Origin: Natronobacterium haloterrestre
GTDB taxonomy: Archaea; Halobacteriota; Halobacteria; Halobacteriales; Natrialbaceae
DNA length: 64,000 bases
Direction of reading: 5' to 3'
Assembly: GCF_900112205.1 (NCBI RefSeq)
Contig: NZ_FOKW01000003.1
Location: 310,001-374,000 of the forward strand
Part shown: positions 1 through 9,602 of the stretch, piece after piece
How the letters are laid out: every line of letters begins with the position of its first letter
Numbering within the stretch: position 1 is the first letter of the stretch
Position numbers and translations under genes: made by a program
Notes under the pieces: generated by a model
What the model was told of the DNA's origin: nothing
Databases searched by the model: none
Seen by the model: the letters and a program-made list of their open reading frames with translations, nothing else

Positions 1-949
1 CGATGCGTTCGGCCAGCAGCGAGACGAGCAGGTTCTTCTCGTCGCTGTCGAGCGCAGCGACGACGAGATCCGCCTCGTCGACGTGCTCGCGTATGAGAAA
101 CTCCGCATCGGTCGCGTCGCTCTCCATCACCATCGTATTCGGCAGCGCCTCGGCGACTTCCCGGGCGCGCTCGTGGTCCCGTTCGATCAGTCGCGGCCGG
201 TAGCCGTGGTCCTCGAACTCCCGGGCGGTCTGGTAGCCGACCTCGCCGCCGCCCACGACCACGACCTCGTTGCCCTCTTCGCTCGCCGGTGCAGCCACGT
301 CTCTGGCGAAGTCGGCGACGGAACTGGTACTTCCGATGACCACGATTCGATCGCCTGCCTGCAACACCGTATCCCCGGTCGCGACGATCATCTCGTCGTC
401 CCGGAAGACCCCTGCGAACGTCAGCGAGTCGTATCGGTCGGCGTCGCTCACCGTCGATCCGGCGACCGGACTTTCCGGACAGACTTCGAACTCCGCCATT
501 CTGACCAGTCCGCCGACGAACGTGTCGACGTCCTGGGTCGCGGGCAGGTCGGAGATTCGAACGATCGCTCGCGCCGTCAACAGGTCCGTACAGACCATGA
601 AGTCGACGCCGAACGCCCCCTGGGATCCCTCCCAGGTCTCGAGCAGGGTTCGGCGGCGCACGCGGGCGATCGTAAACGCGTCGCTGACGGTTTTGGTTGC
701 ACCGCAGACGACGACGTTCGCTTCGTCGTCGTCCGTACAGGCGATGACGAGGTCGGCCCGTTCGACGTCCGCTTCCTCGAGCGTTCCCAGTTCGGTGCCG
801 TCGCCCCGGAGCGCGAGCACGTCCCTGGAGTAGGTCAGTTCCTCGACGACGTCGGGGTCGCGGTCGACGACGACGACGTCGTGGGACTCCTCGAGGTTGT
901 GGGCGATGGTCCGACCGACTTCCCCGGCTCCGACGATGACTACGCGCAT
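1..949 (-). CDS. trkA: TrkA-type potassium uptake regulatory protein (3' end beyond window)
   Basis: Cytoplasmic NAD(H)-binding regulator of Trk/Ktr-type K+ channels. The first 316 residues are visible. An N-terminal Rossmann domain has the dinucleotide motif VIVGAGEVG (residues 4-12) and an acidic residue after the second strand. An RCK_C-like ligand domain spans about residues 150-215, and a second Rossmann motif, VVVVGGGEVG, lies near 229-238. This is the duplicated RCK_N-RCK_C layout of full-length TrkA (about 445 residues), so roughly 130 residues lie past base 1. The start ATG follows the family N-terminus directly. It is divergent from the permease at 1417. The partner channel gene is not in the window, so the cation partner is inferred from the family. 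Confidence 0.9.
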   Translation of the reverse strand, partial: MRVVIVGAGEVGRTIAHNLEESHDVVVVDRDPDVVEELTYSRDVLALRGDGTELGTLEEADVERADLVIACTDDDEANVVVCGATKTVSDAFTIARVRRRTLLETWEGSQGAFGVDFMVCTDLLTARAIVRISDLPATQDVDTFVGGLVRMAEFEVCPESPVAGSTVSDADRYDSLTFAGVFRDDEMIVATGDTVLQAGDRIVVIGSTSSVADFARDVAAPASEEGNEVVVVGGGEVGYQTAREFEDHGYRPRLIERDHERAREVAEALPNTMVMESDATDAEFLIREHVDEADLVVAALDSDEKNLLVSLLAERI

Positions 950-1416
950 CGTTTCCTCCGGACAGTTCGTTGTATCATGGGCGTGAGTATTAGTGTCATC
1001 GTATCGACCCGCCAGTCTCTTTACGACGGTCGCTCGGATCACCGCCGCTCTCTTGGCGCTTGACCTTTGCGTTTGGGGCTTATCAATCCGCTATCTCAGC
1101 GGAACCTATAACGTTGTCGATCGGTTTTTGGATCGCAAAACAGGGTCGGAAGAGATTATCGATCGGCAAGAGATCGGCGCTGAAACCGTAATAATCGGAA
1201 TCGACAGGTGCGAGTCGACGCGCTCGCACTCCCCGGATGGACAGTGAACAAACGAACCAATTAAGGGTTGGCTATCACTTGTTCCAGATGTTCTGGCACT
1301 GCCCCCGTGAGAGGGGCTGTTCGACGCGACCAGTGCGGCGAACCGAACGAAAAGACGGACTACTCGAATATGTCTATTCGAACGCTGAATCGAACACGGA
1401 CGATCGGGAGGACAGT
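950..1416. promoter_or_regulatory. Divergent intergenic region and leader of the first permease
   Basis: This 467-base gap carries no gene I can support. Visible elements are a TATA-like tract near 1103, an AATTAAGGG tract at 1259-1267 inside an inverted repeat (GAACAA at 1246-1251 and TTGTTC at 1279-1284), and then two perfect small hairpins: CCAGA/TCTGG at 1284-1296 and GCCCC/GGGGC at 1301-1317. If the TTAAGGG tract is the promoter, the permease has a leader of about 125 bases, long for a haloarchaeal mRNA. A GGAGG Shine-Dalgarno at 1408-1412 precedes the ATG at 1417. Confidence 0.4.
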
Positions 1417-3804
1417 ATGAGTGCCGACGAAGAACTCGCGAAGGACATCGGCCCGCTCGCCGCGCTGACGATCGGGATCGGGACGATGATCGGTGCCGGA
1501 ATCTTTGTGCTTCCCGGAACGGCCGTCGGGGAACTCGGTCCGCTCGCTTCGCTCGCGTTCGTCATTGGCGGCTGTATCGCCCTTCTAACCGCGCTGTCGG
1601 CGTCGGAACTGGGGACCGCGATGCCCGTTTCCGGCGGGGCATACTACTACGTCAACCAGGGGCTGGGCCCGCTGTTCGGCTCGATCGCCGGCTGGGGGAA
1701 CTGGATGGGACTTGCCTTCGCCTCGGCGTTTTACATGTACGGTTTCGGCGAGTACGTGAACGGTTTCGTGGCCGTCTCCGGCGTGACGGTCGGCCCGCTT
1801 GCCCTCAAGCCGGCTCAGATCATTGGTCTGGTCGGTGCCGTGTTCTTCATCGCCGTCAACTACGTCGGGGCGAAAGAGACGGGACAGATCCAGAACGTCA
1901 TCGTCATCACCCTACTCGCGATTCTGTCGGTTTTCACCCTGTTCGGCCTCCTCAACGCGGACGTCGAGACGCTGCGACCGTTCGATCCCTTCGGCTGGGA
2001 TCGGCTGTTCCCGGTGACGGGACTCGTGTTCGTCTCCTATCTCGGCTTCGTCCAGATCACGTCGGTCGCCGAGGAGATCCAGGATCCCGGACGGAACCTG
2101 CCACGGGCCGTCATCGGCAGCGTCGTGATCGTAACGGCCGCATACGCCCTCATCCTCCTGGCGATGCTCGCCGCCGTCGAACTGGACCTCGTGGCGAACA
2201 ACGAAACCGCCGTCGTCGAAGTCGCCGAACTGTTGATCGGCCCCCTCGGTGCGGCCGCGCTGTTGTTCGGCGGCCTGCTCGCGACCGCCTCGAGCGCGAA
2301 CGCCTCGATCCTCGCGTCCTCGCGGATCAACTTCGCGATGGGCCGGGACAAACTCATCACGCCGAAGATCAACGAGGTTCATCCCCGGTTCTCGACTCCG
2401 TACCGCGCGATCGGAGCGACCGGCGTGCTCATTCTGGCGTTTATCGCGCTCGGCAACCTCGAGTTGCTCGCCAGCGCGGGCAGCGTATTACATTTGATCG
2501 TCTATGGACTCCTGAACCTCGCGTTGATCGTGTTCCGCGAAGCCAACCCCGAGAGCTACGACCCGGATTTCACCGTTCCCCTGTACCCGATCACGCCGAT
2601 CCTCGGAGCGATCTTCTCGTTCGCACTGATCGTCTTCATCGAGCCCGTCGTGATCGGGCTATCGCTCGCGTTCGTCGCCTTCGGCGTCATCTGGTACCTC
2701 GGCTACGCCCGGTCACAGATCGAATCGCCCGGCGTCCTCGCCCAGTACGTCCTCGAGCGCTCCGAGGAGTTGCCCGACGCCGCCGTCTCGGCGACCACCA
2801 GCGTCCAGCCCGAGGGGAACGACTACCGCGTGATGGTCCCGCTCGCGAATCCGGCCCACCAGCACAACCTCATCACGCTCGGTTCGGCCATCGCGGACCA
2901 GCACGACGGGACGGTCGTCGCCCTCAACATCGAGACCGTGCCCGACCAGACCTCGCTCAAGGCCGCCCGCGAACAACAGGAGTACGAAGCCGCCAAACAC
3001 ATCCTCGAGCAAGCGCGGGACGACGCCGAAACCTACGGGGTTGACGTCGAAACGCACGCAGTGCTCTCCCACCGTGGCTTCGAGGAGGTATTCGACTCCG
3101 CAAACCGGTACAACGCTGACCTCTGTGTGATGGGCTGGGGCCCGGAGGCGGCCGGCTCCCCGGGCCGGGTGGAAACGCCGATCGACGAACTCGCCCACTC
3201 GCTGCCGTGTGACTTCCTGGTCTTCAGGGATCGCGGGTTCGATCCGTCCCGCATCCTCCTGCCGACCGCAGGGGGGCCGGACTCCGACATCGCCGCCGGG
3301 GCCGCACGCACGCTGCGGGACCAGTACGACGCCGAGGTCACGCTGCTTCACGTCGCCGAGGACCCCGCGGCGGGCCGGCAGTTCCTGACCGAGTGGGCCG
3401 CCGAACACGGCCTCGAGGACGCGGAGATCGCGGTCGAAAGCGGCGACGTCCAGACGGTGATCGCAGACGCCGCCGAGGACGCGACCATGCTGATCGTCGG
3501 CGCAACCGAAAAGGGACTGCTCTCCCGGCTCGTTCGGGGGTCGCTCGTGCTTGACGTCCTCGAGGACGTGGAGTGTTCGGTGTTGCTCGCGGAGAAGAGT
3601 CACACCCGGAGCCTCCGGGAACGAGTGTTCGGGAGCGATCGAACCGAGACGGAAGAAACCGGCGTCACGCCGGAACCGGCGACCCCGGAAGTCGAAGCCT
3701 CGGGTTCGGATTCGGATTCGGACTCGGACCGGGATCCCGACTCGACGACGGACCCGACTTCGGACGCGAAATCGGAGTCCGACTCGACCGTCGAGCAACC
3801 GTAA
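1417..3804 (+). CDS. APC-superfamily amino acid permease with two C-terminal Usp domains
   Basis: Predicted amino acid/cation:proton symporter of the APC superfamily in the cytoplasmic membrane. It has 795 residues. Residues about 10-430 carry some twelve hydrophobic helices, with the APC first-helix signature [16 protein letters not shown]. Two universal-stress-protein folds follow in the cytoplasm (about 460-605 and 610-745), then a Ser/Asp-rich tail encoded by a degenerate GA(T/C)TCG repeat. Neither Usp domain keeps the full G-2x-G-9x-G(S/T) ATP motif; the second reads [15 protein letters not shown]. The start is the ATG preceded by GGAGG; the reading frame stays open further upstream, but the paralogue at 4028 begins at the equivalent residue. 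Substrate cannot be read from sequence. Confidence 0.88.
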   Translation: MSADEELAKDIGPLAALTIGIGTMIGAGIFVLPGTAVGELGPLASLAFVIGGCIALLTALSASELGTAMPVSGGAYYYVNQGLGPLFGSIAGWGNWMGLAFASAFYMYGFGEYVNGFVAVSGVTVGPLALKPAQIIGLVGAVFFIAVNYVGAKETGQIQNVIVITLLAILSVFTLFGLLNADVETLRPFDPFGWDRLFPVTGLVFVSYLGFVQITSVAEEIQDPGRNLPRAVIGSVVIVTAAYALILLAMLAAVELDLVANNETAVVEVAELLIGPLGAAALLFGGLLATASSANASILASSRINFAMGRDKLITPKINEVHPRFSTPYRAIGATGVLILAFIALGNLELLASAGSVLHLIVYGLLNLALIVFREANPESYDPDFTVPLYPITPILGAIFSFALIVFIEPVVIGLSLAFVAFGVIWYLGYARSQIESPGVLAQYVLERSEELPDAAVSATTSVQPEGNDYRVMVPLANPAHQHNLITLGSAIADQHDGTVVALNIETVPDQTSLKAAREQQEYEAAKHILEQARDDAETYGVDVETHAVLSHRGFEEVFDSANRYNADLCVMGWGPEAAGSPGRVETPIDELAHSLPCDFLVFRDRGFDPSRILLPTAGGPDSDIAAGAARTLRDQYDAEVTLLHVAEDPAAGRQFLTEWAAEHGLEDAEIAVESGDVQTVIADAAEDATMLIVGATEKGLLSRLVRGSLVLDVLEDVECSVLLAEKSHTRSLRERVFGSDRTETEETGVTPEPATPEVEASGSDSDSDSDRDPDSTTDPTSDAKSESDSTVEQP

Positions 3805-4027
3805 CGCGCCACCGCCTGATTTCGAATCGCAAATAACGCCTCCCCTCGCTTCGGATTCGTACCTATATTTGGTTATAGTTTCGCCATCGAATACATTAAG
3901 GGAGGGTGTGCCCTCAGTGCCGATACCGAACCATGTCGAGTATACGCCAACCGTCTCCTGCCGAAGTCGACGTATTTGCCGTCTCGAACGTCCGATCGCG
4001 CCTCCGCCCGCCAGGTGGTGAAGGAGG
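3805..4027 (+). promoter_or_regulatory. Leader and promoter region of the second permease
   Basis: The gap contains AT-rich tracts (TATATTTGGTTATAG near 3864-3878) and ATTAAGGG at 3895-3902, matching the tract upstream of the first permease. It is followed at once by a perfect hairpin (GAGGG 3902-3906, CCCTC 3911-3915, loop TGTG). AAGGAGG at 4021-4027 abuts the ATG with no spacer, an unusual geometry for a Shine-Dalgarno. Confidence 0.4.
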
Positions 4028-6340
4028 ATGACCGACGGGGATCAGGAACTCGCCAAGGACCTGGGGCTGATCTCGGCCCTCGCGATCGGTATCGGGACGA
4101 TGATCGGCGCAGGGATCTTCGTTCTGCCCGGCGTCGCGGCCCAGGAGGCCGGGCCGGTCGTCGTCCTCTCGTTCGTCATCGGTGGGTTGATCGCGATGAT
4201 CAACGCGCTCTCGGTGAGCGAACTGGGGACGGCGATGCCCAAGGCCGGTGGCGCGTACTACTACATCAACCGCGCGCTCGGTCCCCTGTTCGGGTCGATC
4301 TCCGGGATGGGTGACTGGATGGGGCTTGCCTTCGCCAGTGCCTTCTACTGTATCGGGTTCGGCGGCTACCTCGCGACCTTCCTCGGGGACGTCGTCGTCC
4401 CCCTTCCGGGCGTCGGCGAGGTCGCCGTCCTCCCGACGATCGCGCTCGGCCCGCTCGTCCTCTCGGAGGTACAGGTCGGCGCGTTCGTAGCGGGCCTCGC
4501 GTTCGTCGGGGTCAACTACATGGGTGCGAAAGAGACCGGCGGCGTCCAGACCGCGATCGTCGCGCTGTTGCTGACGATCCTCACCGTCTTCTCCCTGCTC
4601 GGGTTCTTCTCGTTCGACTGGGGCACCGTGATGGTCGACGACACCGTCGCCCCGTTAGGCTACGGCGAGATCCTGCCCGGAACCGCCCTCGTCTTCGTCT
4701 CCTTCCTCGGGTACGCGAAGATCGCGACGGTCGGCGAGGAACTGAAAAATCCCGGGCGGAACCTCCCGATCGCAATCGTCGGCAGCGTCGCCATCGCCAC
4801 CGTCATCTACGCGATCATCGTCGGACTGCTCGTCGGGATCATCCCCTACGACTCGATCAGCGACCAGACGCCGATGTCCGACGCCGCCGAGATCATCTTC
4901 TCCGGAAACCTCGGCGTGATCGGCGTGACCTCGATCACGCTCGGCGCACTGCTGGCGACCGCCTCGAGCGCGAACGCCTCGATCCTCGCGTCGGCCCGGA
5001 TCAACTTCGCGATGGGACGGGACAAGATCGTCACCGCGTGGCTCAACGAGATCCACCCGCGGTTCGCGACGCCGTACCGTTCGATCGCGGTCACCGGCGG
5101 GATGATCCTGCTTTTCATCGTCGTCCTCGGCAACGACCTCGAGGTGCTGTCGAAGGCCGCGAGCATCCTGCATCTGGTCGTCTACGCGCTCATCAACGCC
5201 GCGCTGATCGTGTTCCGCGAGGCCGACGTCCCGGAGTACGATCCCGACTTTACCGTTCCGCTGTACCCGATCACGCCGATCCTCGGGATCGTCTTCTCGC
5301 TGGGACTGATCGGCTTCATGAAGGAGATCGAGATCGCGCTCAGCCTCGTGTTCGTCGTCGGCGCGGTGCTCTGGTACGGGGTCTACGCCCGCCACGAGAC
5401 CGATCGGGAGGGCGTCCTGAGCAACTACATCCTCTCGCGCTCCGAGGAGATGCCCGACCTGGCGGTCTCGGCCGCGAACGCGGCCCGTCCGTCCGGAAAC
5501 GCGGAGCATACGGTCGTCGTCCCGGTGTCGAACCCGCGCACCGAGTCCTCGCTGCTGTCGCTGGCGAGCGTGATCGCCAAGGCCAACGACGGGGCCGTCG
5601 AAGCCGTCCACATCGTGGAGGTCCCGGACCAGACGCCCCTCGAGGAGGGCTCCGAGCACATCCAGCGGATCGACGAGGAGTCCCAGCAGTTGATGGAACG
5701 GGTCCGCGAGAGCACGGAGACGCTCGACGTCCCCGTCGACGTCAAGACCGTGGTCTCGCACCGATCCGTCGAGGAGATCTTCGACGTCGCCCGACGGGAG
5801 AACGCCGACACCGTTGTCATGGGCTGGGGTCCCGGCCGCGCGTGGTCGGCCGGCCGCGTCGAGAGCCCGCTCGACGAACTCACCCACGACCTGCCCTGTG
5901 ACTTCCTCGTGTTCGACGACCAGGGCCTGGAGACCGACCGCGTGCTCGTCCCGACGGCCGGCGGCCCCGATTCGGACCTGAGCGCCGAAGTCGCCCGGGA
6001 CATGCGCGAACAACTCGGCTCCGAGATCACGCTGTTGCACGTCGTCGACGAGGACGAACGTGCCGAGGGTGAACGATTCCTGACCGAGTGGGCCGCGGAC
6101 CACGGCCTCGAGGACGCCCGGATCCTGATCGACGACTCCGGCGACGTCGAGGGCGCGATCGCCGAGGCCGCCGAGGACCACTCGCTGATCGTCATCGGTG
6201 CGACCGAGCGGGGGCTGCTCTCGCGGCTCCTGCGCGGGTCGCTCGCCTACGACGTGATCAACGAGGTCGACCGGTCGGTGATCCTGGCCGAACGGCCGAC
6301 GGGCCGCTCGCTGCGGGAGCGGCTGTTCGGTCGCCGATAA
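4028..6340 (+). CDS. APC-superfamily amino acid permease with two C-terminal Usp domains (paralogue)
   Basis: Tandem paralogue of the upstream permease, 770 residues, colinear along its whole length. It has an APC transporter domain of about twelve helices starting with [17 protein letters not shown] and a conserved segment [19 protein letters not shown], then two Usp folds from about residue 485. It lacks the Ser/Asp tail of its neighbour. The second Usp module again lacks the canonical ATP-binding glycine pattern. Duplication with divergence of the leader and tail suggests different regulation or substrate range. Family assignment is firm; substrate is unknown. Confidence 0.88.
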   Translation: MTDGDQELAKDLGLISALAIGIGTMIGAGIFVLPGVAAQEAGPVVVLSFVIGGLIAMINALSVSELGTAMPKAGGAYYYINRALGPLFGSISGMGDWMGLAFASAFYCIGFGGYLATFLGDVVVPLPGVGEVAVLPTIALGPLVLSEVQVGAFVAGLAFVGVNYMGAKETGGVQTAIVALLLTILTVFSLLGFFSFDWGTVMVDDTVAPLGYGEILPGTALVFVSFLGYAKIATVGEELKNPGRNLPIAIVGSVAIATVIYAIIVGLLVGIIPYDSISDQTPMSDAAEIIFSGNLGVIGVTSITLGALLATASSANASILASARINFAMGRDKIVTAWLNEIHPRFATPYRSIAVTGGMILLFIVVLGNDLEVLSKAASILHLVVYALINAALIVFREADVPEYDPDFTVPLYPITPILGIVFSLGLIGFMKEIEIALSLVFVVGAVLWYGVYARHETDREGVLSNYILSRSEEMPDLAVSAANAARPSGNAEHTVVVPVSNPRTESSLLSLASVIAKANDGAVEAVHIVEVPDQTPLEEGSEHIQRIDEESQQLMERVRESTETLDVPVDVKTVVSHRSVEEIFDVARRENADTVVMGWGPGRAWSAGRVESPLDELTHDLPCDFLVFDDQGLETDRVLVPTAGGPDSDLSAEVARDMREQLGSEITLLHVVDEDERAEGERFLTEWAADHGLEDARILIDDSGDVEGAIAEAAEDHSLIVIGATERGLLSRLLRGSLAYDVINEVDRSVILAERPTGRSLRERLFGRR

Positions 6341-6529
6341 CGGGTTTCCTTTCTTCCGTCCGCTCGGTCGGTAACCGTTCATGTCCCGTCCTGTCCGCCG
6401 CTGTCCGGTCGCGGGTCCCCCTCGTCGATCCGAGCGTGTCTCTCGAGTCCTCGAACCCTCGAACGGGTCGGCCACTCCTGTTACTCAATCAAAACTTTTG
6501 TCCGGCCCGATCGTAGGGCCCGTATTTCG

Positions 6530-7885
6530 ATGCGCTGGCACGAGCGATCGAGGCGGCGGACGCTGACCCTTCTCGGGAGCTTCGGTACCGCCACCCTCGC
6601 TGGATGCACCCTCGGTGTCGAAGCCGATCCGTCGTTCGACCATCCGGGGCAAGTCCACGTGGACGAGCCGTTCGAAATGAGGATCGAGGACGTCCCCGAC
6701 GGGGACCCACTCGAACTCGTGCTCGAGGGAGGGGACGGGACCGGAGACCGCTTCGGCGCGGCAGTCGAACTCGAGGTGGACGGCGATCCCGTCGACGTGA
6801 ACGATGCAGCCGTCGTCGGGGGCGACGTACCGGCTGACCTCGAGGTCCCGACCACCGTGGCCCTGCTCCAGTTCGCCGACGTGTCGTGGTGGGAGTTTCA
6901 TTACGGCGGCCGAAGGCGACAGGGGTCCTTCGAGTGGCCCGACGAGCGAACGCTCCGGTTCGTCCTGCGAAACCCGGCAGGCGACGAACTCGGATCGACA
7001 TCGGTCCGGCGACAGTACCCCGCGGTCGAGAGCGTCGAGCCCGACGGCGATCTCGTGGGAACGGCGTTCGAACCCGAGCGAAACGGGGAGGCGTCGGGAA
7101 TCGTCGTCCTCCATGGCTCCGATGGCGAGCGGTGGGATCACGTCGCCGCGTTGCTGGCCCGACACGGGTACACTGCCCTCGCCCTCGAGTATTTCGACGG
7201 GCCTGGACTCCCCGACGATCTGGTCGAAATCCCGCTCGAGTACGTCGAGCGCGCGATCGACTGGGTGCTCGACCGTGACCGGGTGACCGGCGACCGCGCG
7301 GGGCTCTGGGGCGTCTCGAAGGGCGGCGAACTCGCCTTGCTCGCGGGGAGCCGGCTCGACTCCGTCGGCCCCGTCGTCTCGATCGCCGGCAGCGGCCTGG
7401 TCTGGGAGGGTGGAGCGTCGGCCGACGACCTCCCGGAGACCTCCTCGTGGTCGATCGGCGGCGACCCCGTTTCCTATCTCACGCTGAGCGACGTGGACTG
7501 GGAACCGGGACCGAACTCCCCGGTCGTCGAACTCTTCGCCGACGCGCTCGAGGTCGCCGACGGGGCGGCTATCGACGAGGCGACGATCCCCGTCGAAGAA
7601 ATCGAGGGGCCAGTTCTGCTGGTTTCGGGGGGCGACGACCGGCTGTGGCCCGCGGAACGCCTACAGAACGTCGCCGTCGCCCGGCTCGAGTCGGCCGACC
7701 ACCCGTCTCATCGGCACCTCGTCTACGAGGATGCCGGCCACGGGATCTTCCAGCCGTACTTTCCGCTCGAGGAAACCTACGGCCGTGGGTACGGCGGTAC
7801 GCTCGCGGCGAGTGCCGAGGCCGCACACGACCACTGGCCTGACGTACTGACCGCGTTTTCGGCCCTGGATGTGCCGGCCAGGTGA
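6530..7885 (+). CDS. Tat-exported lipoprotein hydrolase, acyl-CoA thioesterase/BAAT-like
   Basis: 451 residues. The N-terminus has arginines at 8-10, a hydrophobic stretch and a lipobox ending at Cys26, so it is probably Tat-exported and lipid-anchored on the outer face. Residues about 35-165 form a beta domain like the N-terminal domain of acyl-CoA thioesterase/BAAT proteins. The rest is an alpha/beta hydrolase with nucleophile elbow GVSKGG (Ser263), an acid in SGGDDRLWP and a late histidine in DAGHGIF. The family cleaves or transfers acyl thioesters, but an extracellular CoA thioesterase makes little physiological sense, so the true substrate may be another ester or amide. It stands alone, with the NOP5 gene downstream on the same strand. 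Confidence 0.8.
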   Translation: MRWHERSRRRTLTLLGSFGTATLAGCTLGVEADPSFDHPGQVHVDEPFEMRIEDVPDGDPLELVLEGGDGTGDRFGAAVELEVDGDPVDVNDAAVVGGDVPADLEVPTTVALLQFADVSWWEFHYGGRRRQGSFEWPDERTLRFVLRNPAGDELGSTSVRRQYPAVESVEPDGDLVGTAFEPERNGEASGIVVLHGSDGERWDHVAALLARHGYTALALEYFDGPGLPDDLVEIPLEYVERAIDWVLDRDRVTGDRAGLWGVSKGGELALLAGSRLDSVGPVVSIAGSGLVWEGGASADDLPETSSWSIGGDPVSYLTLSDVDWEPGPNSPVVELFADALEVADGAAIDEATIPVEEIEGPVLLVSGGDDRLWPAERLQNVAVARLESADHPSHRHLVYEDAGHGIFQPYFPLEETYGRGYGGTLAASAEAAHDHWPDVLTAFSALDVPAR

Positions 7886-7937
7886 GGGCGATCCCCGTCG
7901 CTTTTCCGGCCGAACGGCTCCAGTCACTTCGAGAACG

Positions 7938-7947
7938 CATATACAAC
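7938..7947 (+). promoter_or_regulatory. TATA box of the NOP5 gene
   Basis: CATATACAAC lies 22-31 bases before the ATG at 7969, the spacing expected for a leaderless haloarchaeal transcript. This is the reason for choosing 7969 over the in-frame GTG/ATG starts upstream. Confidence 0.55.
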
Positions 7948-7968
7948 CGGAGCGACTACTCCCCGGCA

Positions 7969-8865
7969 ATGACCACGACCGATCCCGCGAACGCGGGCTG
8001 GTTCTCCGAGGCCGATCCGGACGACCCCGAGTCGGCCGCCGAGGCCGTCCGGGACGGTTCCGCCGACGAACCCCGAGACTGGCCCGCGCTGGCCGTCGAG
8101 GCGGGCTTCGCCGACGACGAGGACGAGTACTACGACGCCCTGAAAGAGGCGACGACCGCGGCGACCCGCGCGGCGGTGACCGAACGAGAGGCCGCCGACG
8201 ACCGGCAACTCGTCCACGCGGTGCGGGCGATGGACGACTGCGAACGGACGGCGAACGAACTCGCCGAGCGACTCGCCGAGTGGGGCGGTACCGTCGATCC
8301 GGACGTCGGAACCGGCATCGACTACGCGCGGGAACTGGCCGCTCGAGACGGAAACGGGGCCGACCTCCCGGGCGACGGCGGGGACCGGATCCGCTCGCTC
8401 GCCGAACGTGTCGCGGACCTGGCCGACGAGGCCGAGGACCTCCGGGAGTTCGTCGAGCGACAGACGCCGACCGTCGCGCCCAACCTCGCCGCGCTCGCGG
8501 GCCCGGTCCTCGCCGCGCGGCTGATCTCGCTGGCCGGCGGCCTCGAGGAACTCGCGAAGAAACCCAGCGGCACGGTCCAGGTACTCGGGGCCGAGGACGC
8601 CCTGTTCGCTCACCTGCGGGGCCACGCCCCGTCCCCGAAACACGGCGTCATCTACGTCCACGACGCCGTCCGGGGGACCCGCCCCGAGGACCGCGGCTCC
8701 GCGGCGCGGGCCGTGGCCGGCAAACTCTCCATCGCCGCACGGGTCGACCACTACTCGGGCGAGCGCAAGCCCGAACTCGACGCGGAACTCGAGGAGCGCA
8801 TCGAGACGATCCGGGCGCGAGCGGACGGCGACGACGCGGCGACGGGAGGTGAGGGCGATGACTGA
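7969..8865 (+). CDS. nop5: NOP5/NOP56-family C/D box sRNP core protein
   Basis: Scaffold of the archaeal C/D box small RNP, which guides 2'-O-methylation of rRNA and tRNA. It bridges L7Ae-bound guide RNA and fibrillarin. The 298-residue protein has an acidic helical N-terminal half and a Nop domain in the C-terminal half (segments near ALFAHLRGHAPSPKHGVIYV and GKLSIAARVDHYSGE). It is shorter than crenarchaeal Nop5, as is usual in haloarchaea. It ends in an 8-base overlap with the fibrillarin gene, so the two are translated together. Confidence 0.92.
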   Translation: MTTTDPANAGWFSEADPDDPESAAEAVRDGSADEPRDWPALAVEAGFADDEDEYYDALKEATTAATRAAVTEREAADDRQLVHAVRAMDDCERTANELAERLAEWGGTVDPDVGTGIDYARELAARDGNGADLPGDGGDRIRSLAERVADLADEAEDLREFVERQTPTVAPNLAALAGPVLAARLISLAGGLEELAKKPSGTVQVLGAEDALFAHLRGHAPSPKHGVIYVHDAVRGTRPEDRGSAARAVAGKLSIAARVDHYSGERKPELDAELEERIETIRARADGDDAATGGEGDD

Positions 8866-9505
8866 CGCCCTGCCGGACGGCGTCGAGCGCCGCCGGTTCG
8901 ACGGCGCGGAACGGCTCGCCACCCGTGGCGAACCCGTCTACGGCGAGCCGACCGATCGGGAGTGGCGCGCCTGGAACCCCGACCGGTCGAAGCTCGGCGC
9001 GATGCTCGAACTCGGGATGGACGTCGGCCTCGCCGGCGGCGACGAGGAGACGGTCCTCTACCTGGGGGCTGCGAGCGGGACGACGGTGAGCCACGTCGCG
9101 GACTTCGCGGGGCCGACCTACGCCGTCGAATTCGCCGCCCGCCCGACGCGGGACCTGCTGTCGGCAGCCGAGTCCCGACCGCGGCTATTCCCGCTGCTTG
9201 CCGACGCACGAAAGCCCGAGACCTACGCCCACGTCGTCGAAGCGGACGTCGACGCCGTCGTCCAGGACGTCGCGACCCGCGGACAGGCCCGGGTCGCCCT
9301 CGAGAACCGGCGGTTCCTCGCCGACGACGGGCGGCTCCTGCTTGCCGTGAAGGCCCGCAGCGAGGACGTCACCCGCGACCCCGAGGACGTCTTCGCGGAC
9401 GTCCGGGAGGAACTCGCCGAGGGGTACGAGATCCTCGAGCAAGAACGGCTCGAACCCCACCACGCGGACCACCTGGGGATCGTCGCGCGGCCGCTCGAGG
9501 GGTGA
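8858..9505 (+). CDS. flpA: Fibrillarin-like rRNA/tRNA 2'-O-methyltransferase
   Basis: SAM-dependent methyltransferase of the C/D box sRNP, 215 residues, near the usual archaeal length. SAM motif I is YLGAASGTTVSH near residues 68-79, followed by the fibrillarin-specific segment FAGPTYAVEF and the acidic motif ending in DVDAVVQDVA. The chosen ATG has a GGAGG five to ten bases upstream inside the end of nop5 and overlaps the nop5 stop, a coupled arrangement conserved for this pair across archaea. Confidence 0.95.
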   Translation: MTDALPDGVERRRFDGAERLATRGEPVYGEPTDREWRAWNPDRSKLGAMLELGMDVGLAGGDEETVLYLGAASGTTVSHVADFAGPTYAVEFAARPTRDLLSAAESRPRLFPLLADARKPETYAHVVEADVDAVVQDVATRGQARVALENRRFLADDGRLLLAVKARSEDVTRDPEDVFADVREELAEGYEILEQERLEPHHADHLGIVARPLEG

Positions 9506-9572
9506 ACGTGATGCCGTTCGCCCGCCCCGCTCCGGCCGGCCCGGGTCGCTCTCGCCCGCCCGATGCAGGAAG

Positions 9573-9580
9573 CATATGTA
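9573..9580 (+). promoter_or_regulatory. TATA box of the beta-propeller lipoprotein gene
   Basis: CATATGTA lies about 23-30 bases before the ATG at 9603, fitting a leaderless transcript and favouring that ATG over the one twelve bases upstream. Confidence 0.5.
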
Positions 9581-9602
9581 GGCGGGCCGAATGGGACCGT
9601 TC

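Noticed and set aside
993-1247. 84-codon frame in the trkA-permease gap
   Set aside because: No start signal, no recognisable domain, and it covers the likely promoter and leader elements.
4655-6475. 606-codon minus-strand frame opposite the second permease
   Set aside because: Shadow of the permease caused by high GC; His/Asp/Arg-rich with no domain, while the plus strand encodes a clear transporter.
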